A DNA stretch of 64,000 nucleotides from assembly GCF_001667145.1 (NCBI RefSeq), contig NZ_LZIF01000039.1, positions 1 through 64,000 on the forward strand, given 5' to 3'. Positions 63,705-64,000 of the stretch are shown here, in pieces; positions within the stretch are counted from its first letter, which is position 1, and the number at the start of each line of letters is the position of its first letter. Both the position numbers and the translations under genes were made by a program. The notes under the pieces are model-generated. The model did not search any database, was not told where the DNA came from, and saw only the letters and a list, made by a program, of their open reading frames with translations. The stretch is from Mycobacterium sp. 852002-51971_SCH5477799-a (lineage in GTDB: Bacteria; Actinomycetota; Actinomycetes; Mycobacteriales; Mycobacteriaceae).

Positions 63705-64000
63705 AACAGTTCCACGATGGTGGCGTTGGCCTGGCCGCCACCCTCGCACATGGTCTGCAGACCGTACTGAATTCCCTTGTCCCGCATGTGGTACAGCAGG
63801 GTGGTCATGATCCGGGCACCGGATCCGCCCAGCGGGTGGCCCAACGCGATGGCACCGCCGTTGGGGTTGAGCTTCTTCTCGTCGGCGCCGATGTCCTTGA
63901 GCCAGGCCAGCGGAACCGGCGCGAACGCCTCATTGACCTCGTAGGCGCCGATGTCGCCGATGGACAGCCCGGAGCGCTTGAGCACCTTCTGGGTCGCCGG
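63701..64000 (-). CDS. Thiolase (acetyl-CoA acetyltransferase), C-terminal part only
   Basis: The visible 99 residues ([13 protein letters not shown]... to TIVELL) are the C-terminal half of a degradative thiolase: YEVNEAFA, the His motif [17 protein letters not shown] and the second catalytic Cys in CEGGGQANA. The N-terminal part with the first Cys lies beyond the right edge. In H37Rv only a short fragment (Rv1135A) remains at this locus. Confidence 0.93.
   Translation of the reverse strand, partial: PATQKVLKRSGLSIGDIGAYEVNEAFAPVPLAWLKDIGADEKKLNPNGGAIALGHPLGGSGARIMTTLLYHMRDKGIQYGLQTMCEGGGQANATIVELL

Overview
The window reads as chromosomal DNA of a Mycobacterium, most likely a slow-growing non-tuberculous species. 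The G+C content is high, GTG starts and 4-base start/stop overlaps are frequent, and several promoters appear leaderless. Marker genes are mycobacterial: mshB (mycothiol), fbiC (F420), pimE, lpqW, mmpL13, a TB8.4-like secreted antigen and an F420-binding Rv1155 homologue. From memory, gene order follows M. tuberculosis H37Rv from about Rv1193 (fadD36, left edge) down to Rv1135A (right edge), in inverted orientation. I see no tRNA, rRNA, CRISPR array, insertion sequence or phage gene.

Left part (1-16.4 kb): fadD36 and an alpha/beta hydrolase are followed by a catabolic island where H37Rv has sigI-Rv1191. The minus strand carries an aldehyde dehydrogenase and a two-domain CoA-transferase. The divergent plus strand carries a tightly coupled operon: P450, acyl-CoA dehydrogenase, hydratase-like protein, DUF35 protein, second acyl-CoA dehydrogenase, MaoC hydratase, Ltp2-type thiolase-fold aldolase, zinc alcohol dehydrogenase and TetR. 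This is a paralogue of the cholesterol igr operon (cyp125-chsE1-chsE2-chsH2-chsH1-ltp2), but ChsH2 is split into two genes. A perfect 9-3-9 inverted repeat in front of the P450 is the likely TetR operator. The proline module follows: pruB-rocA and the divergent activator pruC.

Middle (18-34.9 kb): where H37Rv has the pks3/4-papA3-mmpL10 acyltrehalose locus, this genome has APS kinase, a single-subunit ATP sulfurylase, an unrecognised 109-residue protein, and an APC-type permease fused to an OB-fold. Core genes resume with dapC, fdxC, TB8.4, fbiC, an Rv1171 homologue, mshB, a TetR regulator, lpqW and typA.

Right part (35-64 kb): the narGHJI nitrate reductase operon, mutT2, a DivIVA-like coiled-coil protein, phhB, pimE, two secreted Ala/Pro-rich proteins, several small enzymes, a class III sirtuin, an intact mmpL13 (split in H37Rv), and a tiny two-peptide transcription unit with a strong intrinsic terminator. 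These are followed by an SDR, mcr and an enoyl-CoA hydratase, two paralogous NAD-binding proteins flanking a CPBP membrane protease, an ICMT-type methyltransferase with an FAD oxidoreductase, and a full-length hydratase-thiolase pair cut by the window edge.

The most novel-looking items are the split-ChsH2 igr-like operon with its operator, the sulfurylase/APS-kinase/109-aa operon, the permease-OB fusion, and the peptide or small-RNA unit at 54.7-54.9 kb.
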